A stretch of DNA of 42,299 nt, from the NCBI RefSeq assembly GCF_004364805.1, contig NZ_SOAP01000008.1, forward strand, positions 1 through 42,299. The letters are read 5' to 3'. A program made the position numbers and the translations under genes. A model generated the notes under the pieces. That model worked only from the letters and a program-made list of their open reading frames with translations. It was not told the origin of the DNA and made no database searches. This DNA is from Pelagimonas phthalicica (GTDB lineage Bacteria; Pseudomonadota; Alphaproteobacteria; Rhodobacterales; Rhodobacteraceae). Within the stretch, counting starts at the first letter, position 1, and each line of letters starts with the position of its first letter. Shown piece after piece: positions 8,895 to 16,789 of the stretch.

Positions 8895-9673
8895 GGGATG
8901 ATCCTTTCCACGAAATTTATCAGGGTGTGGGCAAATACCTTTGGCTGCTCTACCGCAGGCAGATGGCCGGAGCGGTCGAACATGACAAAATCGGAGCGGG
9001 GCAGGGCGGCGGCGAGCTTTTCGACCACGTCCGGCGGCGTCGCCTGATCGTGATAGCCGCCGATCACCAGCGCGGGCTGGGTGATTTCGCGAAGGCGGTC
9101 GGTGATGTCGGTGCCGGCGATCGCCGCGCAAGTGGCTATATAGCCTTCCGTATCTGTCCGGGTGAGCAGCGCCCGCCACAGATCGGTTTCAAGAGTCGCA
9201 AGCATATCGGGGCCGAACCACCGCTGTAGGATGCCGTCTGCCATTGCCGCCATGCCATTAGCGCGTACACCCTCGATCCGACTCAGCCAGCTATCCGCAT
9301 TTCCCAGCATTGGGGCGGTATTCGAAAGCACCAAGCCGATCACCCTATCCGGCGCCATGAGCGCGATGTGCTGCGCGATCAGGCCGCCGATGGAGCAACC
9401 GACGATCACCGCCTGAGCGAGACCGATATGGTCCATCGCGGCCAGCACGTCCTCGGCCAGCTCTGGAATGCCATATCCCTGCGGCGCGGTACTGCTCAGC
9501 CCGTGACCGCGCTTGTCCATGCGCAAGTTCGACCAGCCCGCGGGTAGAAGCGCGACGACATCGTCCCACATCCGCAGGTCTGTGCCGAGCGAATTGATGA
9601 AGACAAGCGCGACACCTTCGCCGTCAGTGGCGCGCAGATGCGTGGTGCCCCAATCGCGTTTCAATGCCTGCAT
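8891..9673 (-). CDS. pcaD: 3-oxoadipate enol-lactonase
   Basis: An alpha/beta hydrolase of 260 residues that opens beta-ketoadipate enol-lactone to beta-ketoadipate. The nucleophile elbow is GCSIGGLIAQ, the oxyanion region INSLGTDLRMWD, and the catalytic His lies in RSGHLPAVEQP. The ATG at 9673 (MQALKRDWG) is preceded by AGGAGG; frame extensions upstream run into the promoter region shared with pcaQ. First gene of the pcaDCHGB operon, so its promoter controls all five genes. Confidence 0.93.
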   Translation of the reverse strand: MQALKRDWGTTHLRATDGEGVALVFINSLGTDLRMWDDVVALLPAGWSNLRMDKRGHGLSSTAPQGYGIPELAEDVLAAMDHIGLAQAVIVGCSIGGLIAQHIALMAPDRVIGLVLSNTAPMLGNADSWLSRIEGVRANGMAAMADGILQRWFGPDMLATLETDLWRALLTRTDTEGYIATCAAIAGTDITDRLREITQPALVIGGYHDQATPPDVVEKLAAALPRSDFVMFDRSGHLPAVEQPKVFAHTLINFVERIIP

Positions 9674-9748
9674 GGTATCCTCCTGCCGATAATTTGGCAT
9701 AACTTTTCCCTTTACAAAAATATGATCTTGGCTAAAAACTATAACCAA
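9674..9748. promoter_or_regulatory. Divergent pcaD / pcaQ promoter region with possible PcaQ sites
   Basis: The 75-bp gap between the divergent starts must hold both promoters. Visible candidates for LysR binding are an interrupted dyad ATAATTTGGCATAAC (9689-9703, containing a T-N11-A spacing) and ATAACC at 9741-9746, just ahead of the pcaQ ATG. ATAACC is one half of the ATAACC-N4-GGTTAA motif reported for PcaQ in Sinorhizobium, but the second half is poorly kept here. Assignment is tentative. Confidence 0.4.
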
Positions 9749-10666
9749 ATGAATATACCTAATGGTCTGAAACTGCGCCATCTCGAAGCTTTCCTGACCG
9801 TTGCTGAAGCCGGAACAATCTCTGCTGCGGCGCGGCAACGGAACGTGTCGCAGCCGGCACTGTCAAAAACGATCTCGGAACTGGAGGGGCTGCTTGGCGC
9901 GCATCTCTTCGAGCGTACAGGGCGGCGGGCCGTCTTAACCCCGGCAGGAGAGAATTTTCGTGCTCATGCCCGCGCCGCGCTGCAAAGCCTCGAGGCAGGG
10001 GTGCGCGACCTGTCGGGGCAGGTGGCGGCGGGGCTGGTGAAGGTTGGGTTGCTGCCGACCGTGGCCGGTGGGTTCTTCCCCTCGGTCGCTCTTGCATTCT
10101 CGCAGGCGCGCCCGGATGCGCGGATCGGTATAATCACTGGGCCGAACCACTACCTGCTCGAACGACTGCGCGGCGGCAAGATTGACCTTATGGTCGGGCG
10201 CATGCCACGGGCAGCCGACATGGCAGGCCTGTCTTTCGAGTATCTCTATGACGAGCCGATCTTGCTGGTGGCGCGCGCCGGACATCCAGCGCTGGATCTG
10301 CCGGTGACCGACGCTCTGCTACGCTATCCCCTCATCCTGCCCAACCCTGGCGCGATCATCCGTCAGAGCGTGGATCAATACCTTGCCGCGATGGGGTTAT
10401 CCGATCTCACACCGGTGTTCGAGACGGTGGCCCTGCCGGCGGCGCAAACGCTTCTCGAAGGTTCTGAGATGCTCTGGTTCATCTCGCGCGGCGTCGTGGC
10501 GCGGGAAATTGCGCGCGGCAGCCTTGCTGCGCTCGATCTAAAGTCGGATTACATGGCCGGGGCGGTAGGTCTGACACGCAAGTTCACGTTCGACGAAGAC
10601 AGCCATGCCGATCTGCTGGCGCGGCTTCTACACCGGCGGGTTGAAGAGGATTGCGCCCGTCGTTGA
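9749..10666 (+). CDS. pcaQ: LysR-family regulator of the pca operon (PcaQ-like)
   Basis: N-terminal LysR helix-turn-helix (LKLRHLEAFLTVAEAGTISAAARQ and SQPALSKTISELEGLLGAHLFERTGRR, given as segments) followed by a substrate-binding effector domain with the LysR-type VGLLPTVAGGFFPSVA and LMVGRMP strands. About 305 residues. PcaQ activates pcaDCHGB in response to pathway intermediates such as beta-carboxymuconate in rhizobia and roseobacters. Its divergent position next to pcaD is the basis for naming it. Start taken at ATG 9749; an in-frame ATG at 9722 would add nine residues. Confidence 0.82.
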   Translation: MNIPNGLKLRHLEAFLTVAEAGTISAAARQRNVSQPALSKTISELEGLLGAHLFERTGRRAVLTPAGENFRAHARAALQSLEAGVRDLSGQVAAGLVKVGLLPTVAGGFFPSVALAFSQARPDARIGIITGPNHYLLERLRGGKIDLMVGRMPRAADMAGLSFEYLYDEPILLVARAGHPALDLPVTDALLRYPLILPNPGAIIRQSVDQYLAAMGLSDLTPVFETVALPAAQTLLEGSEMLWFISRGVVAREIARGSLAALDLKSDYMAGAVGLTRKFTFDEDSHADLLARLLHRRVEEDCARR

Positions 10667-10671
10667 GCCAG

Positions 10672-11871
10672 TCAGACGGCTTCTAGCGCAATAGCAATAC
10701 CCTGTCCTACACCGATACACATGGTGGATAGCGATTTCTCACCAGGCTTGAGGTCAAGCATCGCGGTGCCAGTAATCCGCGCACCCGACATGCCCAGCGG
10801 ATGACCCAACGCGATTGCCCCGCCATTGGGGTTCACACGCACGTCATCATCAGCAATCCCAAGATTACGCAACGTGGCGAGGCCCTGCGAGGCGAAAGCT
10901 TCGTTAAGCTCAATCACTGCGAACTCCTCTTGGCGCAGGCCAAGACGCGCCAGAAGCTTTCTCGAGGCCGGAACCGGGCCGAAGCCCATGATGCGCGGCG
11001 CCACGCCGGCGGTCGCCCCGCCGAGCACTCTGGCGATCGGCTTAAGCCCATGCTTTTCGGCAGCTTCTTTCGTCGAAAGGATCAAAGCGGCAGACCCGTC
11101 ATTCACGCCAGAGGCGTTGCCCGCTGTCACAGTGCCATCGGCTTTCACGAAGGGCCGAAGCTTTTTCAGGCCTTCGTATGTAGTCGTGGAACGCGGATGC
11201 TCGTCGGTGTCGATGACCAGAGGATCACCTTTGCGCTGCGGGATCGTAACCGGCACGATCTCCTGGGCCAAACGGCCATTGACTTGGGCTTTGGCCGCTT
11301 TCTGCTGCGAGCGCAAGGCGAAGGCATCCTGATCGGGGCGCGAGATGCCAAAATCTTCGGCCACATTCTCTGCCGTCTCGGGCATGCTGTCGACGCCATA
11401 TTGTTCCTTCATCAGCTTGTTAACGAAACGCCAGCCGATAGTGGTGTCGTGGACCTCATTGGCCCGCGAGAAGGCGGAGGTGGCCTTGGGCATCACGAAT
11501 GGCGCGCGCGACATGCTCTCTACCCCTCCGGCGACAAGCAGCTCGGCCTCGCCGGATTTGATCGCCCGAGCTGCAGTGATGACCGCATCCATACCCGAGC
11601 CGCAAAGTCGGTTCATCGTCGTACCCGGCACCGTCTCGGGATAGCCTGCGAGAAGCAGCGCCATGCGGGCGACGTTGCGGTTGTCTTCGCCAGCCTGATT
11701 GGCGCAGCCGAAGATCACCTCGTCGATCGCGGCAAGGTCGAGGCCCGGATTGCGCGCGGCAATGGCCCGAAGCGGAATCGCGGCAAGGTCGTCAGCGCGG
11801 ACGGAGGAAAGCGCACCGCCAAAGCGGCCGATTGGTGTGCGGATGTAGTCGCATATGTATACGTCAGTCAT
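10672..11871 (-). CDS. pcaF: Beta-ketoadipyl-CoA thiolase
   Basis: Cleaves 3-oxoadipyl-CoA with CoA to succinyl-CoA and acetyl-CoA, the last step of the pathway. 399 residues, typical thiolase length. Catalytic residues are visible: Cys90 in NRLCGSGMDAV, the His in NPNGGAIALGHPLGMSGAR and the second Cys in MCIGVGQG. Thiolase-specific GWRFVNKLM and SRAPFVMPK segments occur in the middle, as in PcaF. The ATG at 11871 overlaps the pcaJ stop by four bases. It ends 5 bp from the end of pcaQ, so the two genes converge with no obvious terminator hairpin between them. Confidence 0.92.
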   Translation of the reverse strand: MTDVYICDYIRTPIGRFGGALSSVRADDLAAIPLRAIAARNPGLDLAAIDEVIFGCANQAGEDNRNVARMALLLAGYPETVPGTTMNRLCGSGMDAVITAARAIKSGEAELLVAGGVESMSRAPFVMPKATSAFSRANEVHDTTIGWRFVNKLMKEQYGVDSMPETAENVAEDFGISRPDQDAFALRSQQKAAKAQVNGRLAQEIVPVTIPQRKGDPLVIDTDEHPRSTTTYEGLKKLRPFVKADGTVTAGNASGVNDGSAALILSTKEAAEKHGLKPIARVLGGATAGVAPRIMGFGPVPASRKLLARLGLRQEEFAVIELNEAFASQGLATLRNLGIADDDVRVNPNGGAIALGHPLGMSGARITGTAMLDLKPGEKSLSTMCIGVGQGIAIALEAV

Positions 11872-12563
11872 GAGATTCCCTCGGGAACATTGAGTTCGGC
11901 AACTTCGCCAACAATGTGCAACGTCGCGCCAGTCACCGCCTGCAAGGCGTCCAAAGTGATGCCCGGCAGTTTTTCACGAAGCACGAATTTGCTATCTTCG
12001 ATGTCAATCACGGCCAGAGAGGTGTAGACGCGGGTCACGCACCCGACGCCTGTCAGCGGGAAAGTACAGGCCTCGACCAGTTTCGGGCCGCCATCCTTGG
12101 TTACATGGTCAGTTACAACCGCCACACGCTTGGCCCCATGCACAAGGTCCATTGCTCCACCCACGGCCGGCACGCCTTTGGTGCCTACGCGCCAGTTCGC
12201 CAGATCGCCGTTCTGGGCGACCTGATACGCGCCAAGAACGGCCAGATCGAGGTGGCCACCGCGCACCATCGAAAAGCTGTCGGCATGATGGAAAAAGGAT
12301 GCACCGGGCTTCAATGTAATCGCCTTTTTGCCCGCATTAATAAGATCCCAGTCTTCCTGTCCCTCCGCAGGGGCTTTTCCGAATCCCAGCACGCCGTTCT
12401 CGGTATGATAGGTTACATCGCGGCCATCGGGCTGGAACTTGGCGATCATCTCGGGAAATCCGATACCGAGGTTCACATAGGAACCATCTTCGATATCCTG
12501 AGCGGCACGCCACGCGATCTGCGCGTTCGTCAGTTTGTCTTCCATTAAATTGAAACCGGACAT
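11868..12563 (-). CDS. pcaJ: 3-oxoadipate CoA-transferase beta subunit
   Basis: 231 residues. With PcaI it moves CoA from succinyl-CoA to beta-ketoadipate. The CoA-transferase family II motif is present as NLGIGFPEMIAKF followed by TENGVLGFG, where the Glu of TENG (Glu55) is the expected covalent catalytic residue. GVKRVAVVTDHV-type and GVGCVTRVYTSLAVID segments follow. ATG at 12563 shares one base with the pcaI stop. A second in-frame ATG (residue 7) is possible, but the coupling favours the first. Confidence 0.93.
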   Translation of the reverse strand: MSGFNLMEDKLTNAQIAWRAAQDIEDGSYVNLGIGFPEMIAKFQPDGRDVTYHTENGVLGFGKAPAEGQEDWDLINAGKKAITLKPGASFFHHADSFSMVRGGHLDLAVLGAYQVAQNGDLANWRVGTKGVPAVGGAMDLVHGAKRVAVVTDHVTKDGGPKLVEACTFPLTGVGCVTRVYTSLAVIDIEDSKFVLREKLPGITLDALQAVTGATLHIVGEVAELNVPEGIS

Positions 12564-13282
12564 CAGTAGACCACCCCCCTACGCACGAGTACTTCTTCTT
12601 GTTGAGGCGCGGGAACCTCGACAATCTTGTCGACGAAGATTCCGGGGGTAACTACCGCCTCAGGATCGATGGAGCCAGGTGCGCGGAGGTTGGAGACCTG
12701 CGCAATCGTGCGATCGGCAGCCATCGCCATCAACGGATTGAAGTTCCGGCCAGCCAAACGATAGGTAAGGTTGCCGGTCTCGTCACCATCATGGCCTTTG
12801 ATCAGGGCGAAGTCGGCCTTCAACCACAACTCTTGCACGTACATCTTGCCGTCGAACGTCTCTGTCGGCTTGCCTTCGGCAAGCTCGGTACCAAAAGAAG
12901 TTGGCGTATAAAAAGCGGGAATGCCTGCTCCGCGCGCGCGAATGCGTTCGGCCAATGTACCCTGCGGGATCAACTCGAGCTCGATTTCGCTTGCCAGGTA
13001 TTTTTCGTTGAATGCCTCGGCGTTGGAGCTGCGCGGGAAAGAGCAGATCATCTTCCTGACCATCCCCGCTTTGATCATCGCGGCGATTCCGATCGCGCCG
13101 TTTCCCGCGTTATTGTTTATCACGGTAAGATTCTTGGGGCTGCCGGTGGCACGAAAGCGGTCGATTAAAGCGTGGATCAGTTCGATCGGGGCTCCGGAGC
13201 CTCCAAAGCCACCGATCATAACCTGTACGCCATCGGGGATATCCGCAACCGCGTCAGCGAGGCTGGGCGATGTTTTGTTCAT
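12563..13282 (-). CDS. pcaI: 3-oxoadipate CoA-transferase alpha subunit
   Basis: 239 residues, family I CoA-transferase domain with the CoA-binding MIGGFGGSGAPIELIHAL glycine loop, NNNAGNGAIGIAAMIK and the GAGIPAFYTPTSFGTELAEG segment. Start ATG 13282 (MNKTSPSLADAV) has AAGGAGG upstream. First gene of a pcaIJF operon; the divergent IclR gene starts 105 bp away and is its probable regulator. Confidence 0.93.
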   Translation of the reverse strand: MNKTSPSLADAVADIPDGVQVMIGGFGGSGAPIELIHALIDRFRATGSPKNLTVINNNAGNGAIGIAAMIKAGMVRKMICSFPRSSNAEAFNEKYLASEIELELIPQGTLAERIRARGAGIPAFYTPTSFGTELAEGKPTETFDGKMYVQELWLKADFALIKGHDGDETGNLTYRLAGRNFNPLMAMAADRTIAQVSNLRAPGSIDPEAVVTPGIFVDKIVEVPAPQQEEVLVRRGVVY

Positions 13283-13396
13283 CAGGATCCTCCTTACATT
13301 CACTTCGAAATATCCCTAGATTACCGCCGTAGCGAGTAAAATGTTCATATATTGATCTTTTTTCAACATGTGTATATCAACGTTCGCATGTTGAAC
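13283..13396. promoter_or_regulatory. Divergent pcaI / IclR promoter with inverted repeat
   Basis: TTCAACATG (13362-13370) and CATGTTGAA (13386-13394) form a 9-bp perfect inverted repeat, and GTTCGCATGTTGAAC (13382-13396) is itself partly symmetric, resembling the GTTCGAT-type repeats bound by PcaR/PcaU-like IclR proteins. The right arm covers the proposed IclR start codon, which would suit autorepression. AT-rich sequence around 13340-13365 could provide -10 elements in either direction. No precise promoter is assigned. Confidence 0.45.
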
Positions 13397-14146
13397 AATC
13401 CCACCGACTACATCGCCTCGCTCGCCAAGGGGCTGAAAGTGATCGAAGCCTTCGGACCCACATCCCCGCGTCTTTCGATATCCGAAGCTGCCGTCGCCAG
13501 TGGCTTGGATCGCGCTGCTACGCGACGCGTACTGTTGACGCTCCACCGCGAAGGTTACGCCGACTATGACGGTAAGTTTTTTACTCTTACCCCGCGCATC
13601 CTACGGCTCGGAGTGGCCGCACTTGCTTCCCTACCGCTCTCGCAGATTGTCCAACCTTGGCTTGACCAACTCTCCGAGCAAATTGGTCAAAGCTGTTCCG
13701 TGGCACTGCTCGATGAGACCGAGATCGTGTATATCGCGCGCGCGGCGCAGAAACGTGTGATGTCCATCGGGCTCATGCCTGGGTCACGACTCCCCGCCCA
13801 TTGCACCTCGATGGGAAGGGTTCTGTTGGCTGCGCTGCCTCGCGAAGAGGCTGACCTGCTTGTCAGACGCTCGGACCTTACCCCGCGGACCAAGTTCTCA
13901 ATACTCGACCCAGTTCAGACCTTGTGCCGGATCGATGCTGCGAGAGAGGACGGATATGCGTTTGTGGACCAGGAAGTGGAAACGGGTTTACGGTCAATCG
14001 CTGTTCCGCTGAATGATCGCAAGGGTTTGACCGTCGCTGCTCTCAATATCGGTTTGTCGTCTGCCGGCTGGACACCGAAGCAGACGATTGAAACATACTT
14101 GCCGCACTTGCTTGGCGTCCAATCGGCCCTCGGGCGGGTTCTCTGA
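13388..14146 (+). CDS. IclR-family regulator (PcaR/PobR type)
   Basis: About 252 residues. The N-terminal winged helix (YIASLAKGLKVIEAFG, LSISEAAVASGLDRAATRRVLLTL) starts in the way PcaR, PcaU and PobR do. The IclR effector domain follows, with RVMSIGLMPGSRLPAHCTSMG and GYAFVDQEVETGLRSIAVPL. These regulators answer to beta-ketoadipate or protocatechuate. Given the divergent pcaIJF operon, control of pcaIJF is the natural inference. I chose ATG 13388 (MLNNPTDY) over an in-frame TTG at 13352; neither has a good ribosome site. Confidence 0.82.
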   Translation: MLNNPTDYIASLAKGLKVIEAFGPTSPRLSISEAAVASGLDRAATRRVLLTLHREGYADYDGKFFTLTPRILRLGVAALASLPLSQIVQPWLDQLSEQIGQSCSVALLDETEIVYIARAAQKRVMSIGLMPGSRLPAHCTSMGRVLLAALPREEADLLVRRSDLTPRTKFSILDPVQTLCRIDAAREDGYAFVDQEVETGLRSIAVPLNDRKGLTVAALNIGLSSAGWTPKQTIETYLPHLLGVQSALGRVL

Positions 14147-14175
14147 TTGACATTATTTAGAAGTCTAAGTTATTA
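14147..14175 (+). promoter_or_regulatory. Promoter with SlyA/MarR-type box before the aldehyde dehydrogenase operon
   Basis: TTGACA (14147-14152) sits 17 bp before TTATTA (14170-14175). The spacer contains TTAG-AAGT-CTAA (14157-14168), the same TTAG-N4-CTAA dyad found in the promoters at 24910 and 27634. SlyA of Salmonella is known to bind TTAGCAAGCTAA, so a MarR/SlyA-family repressor is the likely binder. The box lies 4 bp closer to the -35 element than in the other two promoters. Confidence 0.6.
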
Positions 14176-14202
14176 GGGCCTCAAGCCGGGAGAATACCTT
14201 AG

Positions 14203-15681
14203 ATGGAAAATCTGAAACTAGACGCGAAGCTCTCTCTTCAAGAACCAGCCCATCTCTACTACGGCGGCGCATGGGTGCCGCCACTAGAGGGAAAGTACGA
14301 AGACACTTTCAACCCAGGAACCGGCGAGCGGATCGGGTCGGTTGCGACGGCAAGTCGCGCCGATGTCGATGCGGCGGTTGCGGCAGCGAAAGAAGGGTTC
14401 GAGGTATGGCGGGATGTTGTGCCGCTGGAACGCGCACGTATCCTGAAGGAAATCGCAAATCTCTTGCGAAAGCATGGCGATGAACTGGCGATGATGGACG
14501 CTGCAAACTGTGGCAACCCCTATACTGAAATGCGCGGCGACGCCGCGATTGCGGCAGCGCAGATGGAGTTTTTCGCCGGTCTTGTGACCGAAATGAAGGG
14601 CGATACGATCCCTATGGGACCAGAGCGCATCAACATGACCCTACGCCAGCCGATGGGCGTGGTTGCACGGATTCTTGCCTTTAATCACCCGTTCATGTTC
14701 TGCGGCGGAAAGATGGCAGCGCCTCTGGCCGCAGGCAATGCCGTCATCATCAAGCCGCCGGTTCAGGCTCCGTTGTCTTCGCTGCGGCTGGCGGAGCTCA
14801 TCGATGGCCTGCTGCCTAAAGGCACGTTCAATGTTCTGCCGGGCGGCGTCGAGGCAGGAGCTGGGCTGGCCGAACATCCCGACGTCGCCAAGGTCACACT
14901 CATCGGCTCCGTACCCGCGGGCCGGGCGGTGATGCGCAGCGCGAGCGACACCGTCAAACCAGTGCTGCTCGAACTCGGCGGCAAGAACGCGCTGATCGCC
15001 TATCCGGACAGCGATCCGAAGATGATCGCCGATGCGATCGTCGGCGGCATGAATTTCGGCTGGTGCGGGCAATCTTGCGGATCGACGAGCCGCGCTTTCT
15101 TGCATGTAGACATCCACGATGCGGTCATCTCGCATCTCAAAGCGGCTGTCGAACGGTACAAGCCAGGCATTCCGACAGAGCCGGAGACCACGATGGGGGC
15201 GATCGTCAGCCGGACACAGTTCGATCGGATCATGGACTTCATCGAATCCGCCATGAGCGAAGGCGCGCGTGCCGTAACCGGCGGCCATGCGGTGACCGAA
15301 GGTGCGCTGGCACAGGGAAGCTTCATCGCGCCGACGATTTTTGCGGATGTAACGCCGCAGATGCGTATCGCCCGTGAAGAGATTTTCGGGCCAGTTCTTG
15401 CGGTTCGCAAATGGTCGGACGAAGATTCCATGCTGAACGAGGTCAATGCACTTGAGCTTGGGCTGACCTGCGCAATTTGGACTCGGGACTTGGTGACGGC
15501 TCATCGTACGGCTGCACGCGTCGAGGCCGGGTTTGTTTGGGTTAACGAAGTTGGCCGGCATTTCCTTGGTGCCCCGTTCGGCGGGGTCAAACAATCGGGT
15601 ATCGGGCGCGAAGAAGGTATTGGCGAGCTGATTTCCTTCACCCATGAAAAGAATGTGCATATCAATCTGTCGGGTCAGTGA
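14203..15681 (+). CDS. NAD(P)-dependent aldehyde dehydrogenase
   Basis: 492 residues, complete ALDH superfamily enzyme. Catalytic residues are visible: Glu257 in LLELGGKNALI and Cys292 in FGWCGQSCGST; the cofactor-binding GSVPAGRAVM loop and the C-terminal REEIFGPVLAV and FGGVKQSGIGREEG motifs are intact. It most resembles broad-range betaine/aromatic/hydroxy-aldehyde dehydrogenases; the substrate is not clear. First gene of a probable four-gene operon with nadC, the ThDP enzyme and the D-2-hydroxyacid dehydrogenase. Its promoter shares an operator type with the Rieske oxygenase genes. Confidence 0.88.
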   Translation: MENLKLDAKLSLQEPAHLYYGGAWVPPLEGKYEDTFNPGTGERIGSVATASRADVDAAVAAAKEGFEVWRDVVPLERARILKEIANLLRKHGDELAMMDAANCGNPYTEMRGDAAIAAAQMEFFAGLVTEMKGDTIPMGPERINMTLRQPMGVVARILAFNHPFMFCGGKMAAPLAAGNAVIIKPPVQAPLSSLRLAELIDGLLPKGTFNVLPGGVEAGAGLAEHPDVAKVTLIGSVPAGRAVMRSASDTVKPVLLELGGKNALIAYPDSDPKMIADAIVGGMNFGWCGQSCGSTSRAFLHVDIHDAVISHLKAAVERYKPGIPTEPETTMGAIVSRTQFDRIMDFIESAMSEGARAVTGGHAVTEGALAQGSFIAPTIFADVTPQMRIAREEIFGPVLAVRKWSDEDSMLNEVNALELGLTCAIWTRDLVTAHRTAARVEAGFVWVNEVGRHFLGAPFGGVKQSGIGREEGIGELISFTHEKNVHINLSGQ

Positions 15682-15807
15682 CCCGGTGCGTAGGTAATGT
15701 GCGAACGGGGTCTGGGATCCAAAAGCTTTTTCTTTATTGATTGCTTTGGCCGGGATGAGACCATCCCTTCCTGCCCCTTCTGCAAACCGACAAGGATCTG
15801 AAAAATA

Positions 15808-16659
15808 ATGAGCAATGTTGCGAACGTCCCCGATATCATCCTCGAACCTATGGTTCGGAACGCCATTGTGGAGGACCTGGGTGCAGCAGGCGACGTGACA
15901 ACCCGTTCCGTTCTGCCTGAAGGCACGCGCTACAAGGCGCAAATGCGTGCACGGCAGGACGCGGTTGTTTCTGGGATGCAGGTGGCCTCTCTGGCGTTTC
16001 GGCTGATTGATCCCGATCTTATTGTCGAGACTGTTGTCGCGGATGGTACGGCCTGCAAAACGGGCGATACCTTGATGCGTATAGAGGGATCGGCGGCGTC
16101 GATCCTTGCCGCAGAGCGTGTTGCCCTGAACTTTGCCGGGCGGTTGTCCGGGACGGCAACTTTGACAGCGTCCTATGTGCAGGAACTTGCGGGTACCAAG
16201 ACACGTATCACCTGTACGCGCAAAACCACACCGGGGCTGAAGCTTGTCGAGAAACTCGCGATTTTGCATGGCGGCGGCCACAATCACCGGTTTTCCCTGT
16301 CCGATGCAATCCTGATCAAGGACAACCATATCGCAGCGGCTGGTGGCATCAAACAGGTGCTGGAAGCCGTTCAGCGAAATGTGGGTCACATGGTCGTGGT
16401 TGAGATCGAGATCGACGGTTTGCATCAGTTGGACGAGGTGCTTCAGACCGGGGGCGCAGATGTCATCATGTTTGACAATATGTCGACCGAAGACATGGCC
16501 GAAGCCGTAAAGCGCATTGACGGGCGGGCGAAGACAGAAGCCAGCGGGAATGTGACCCTTGGCCGTTTGCGCGAAATCGCATCGGTAAATGTGGATTATA
16601 TTTCCTCCGGTGCTTTGACCCATTCGGCGGGAACCGTCGATTTCGGTTTGGATTTCTGA
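15808..16659 (+). CDS. nadC: Nicotinate-nucleotide diphosphorylase (quinolinate phosphoribosyltransferase) paralogue
   Basis: 283 residues, normal NadC length. It has the N-terminal lid (EDLGAAGDVTTRSVLPEG), ERVALNFAGRLSGTATLT, the substrate-binding CTRKTTPGLKLVEKLAI, GGGHNHRFSLSDAILIKDNH and the C-terminal VDYISSGALTHS. Known NadC makes nicotinate mononucleotide from quinolinate and PRPP. nadC normally sits with nadA and nadB, which are absent here. In this catabolic operon it may be an acquired paralogue with a changed substrate; quinolinate is a phthalate analogue, which is suggestive only. ModD proteins of molybdate clusters share the fold, but no mod genes are near. It starts 126 bp after the aldehyde dehydrogenase. 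Confidence 0.82.
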   Translation: MSNVANVPDIILEPMVRNAIVEDLGAAGDVTTRSVLPEGTRYKAQMRARQDAVVSGMQVASLAFRLIDPDLIVETVVADGTACKTGDTLMRIEGSAASILAAERVALNFAGRLSGTATLTASYVQELAGTKTRITCTRKTTPGLKLVEKLAILHGGGHNHRFSLSDAILIKDNHIAAAGGIKQVLEAVQRNVGHMVVVEIEIDGLHQLDEVLQTGGADVIMFDNMSTEDMAEAVKRIDGRAKTEASGNVTLGRLREIASVNVDYISSGALTHSAGTVDFGLDF

Positions 16660-16789
16660 TCCTCTGAACCACTCCAGACTGTCAGTGCTGAACAATTCCC
16701 GTCCTTTCGGCGGACAACGAAATCTTATTTGGTGCGCCTTTCCAAATGGGGTTGCCGCACCAACACATCGTAAAGAGAGGTCTGAAGAT

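Noticed and set aside
10801-12548. Plus-strand open frames across pcaF and pcaJ
   Set aside because: They overlap well-conserved pca genes on the other strand and have no family similarity or ribosome sites.
15808-16659. ModD (molybdate-linked paralogue) as the name for the phosphoribosyltransferase
   Set aside because: No molybdate transport genes are nearby, and the RKTTPGL-K and HR..LSDAILIKDNH motifs follow NadC. ModD cannot be fully excluded without a phylogeny.
14641-16695. Long 684-codon open frame on the minus strand
   Set aside because: It lies opposite the aldehyde dehydrogenase and nadC, both of which have complete families, motifs and ribosome sites. The antisense frame is a GC-codon artefact with no family features.
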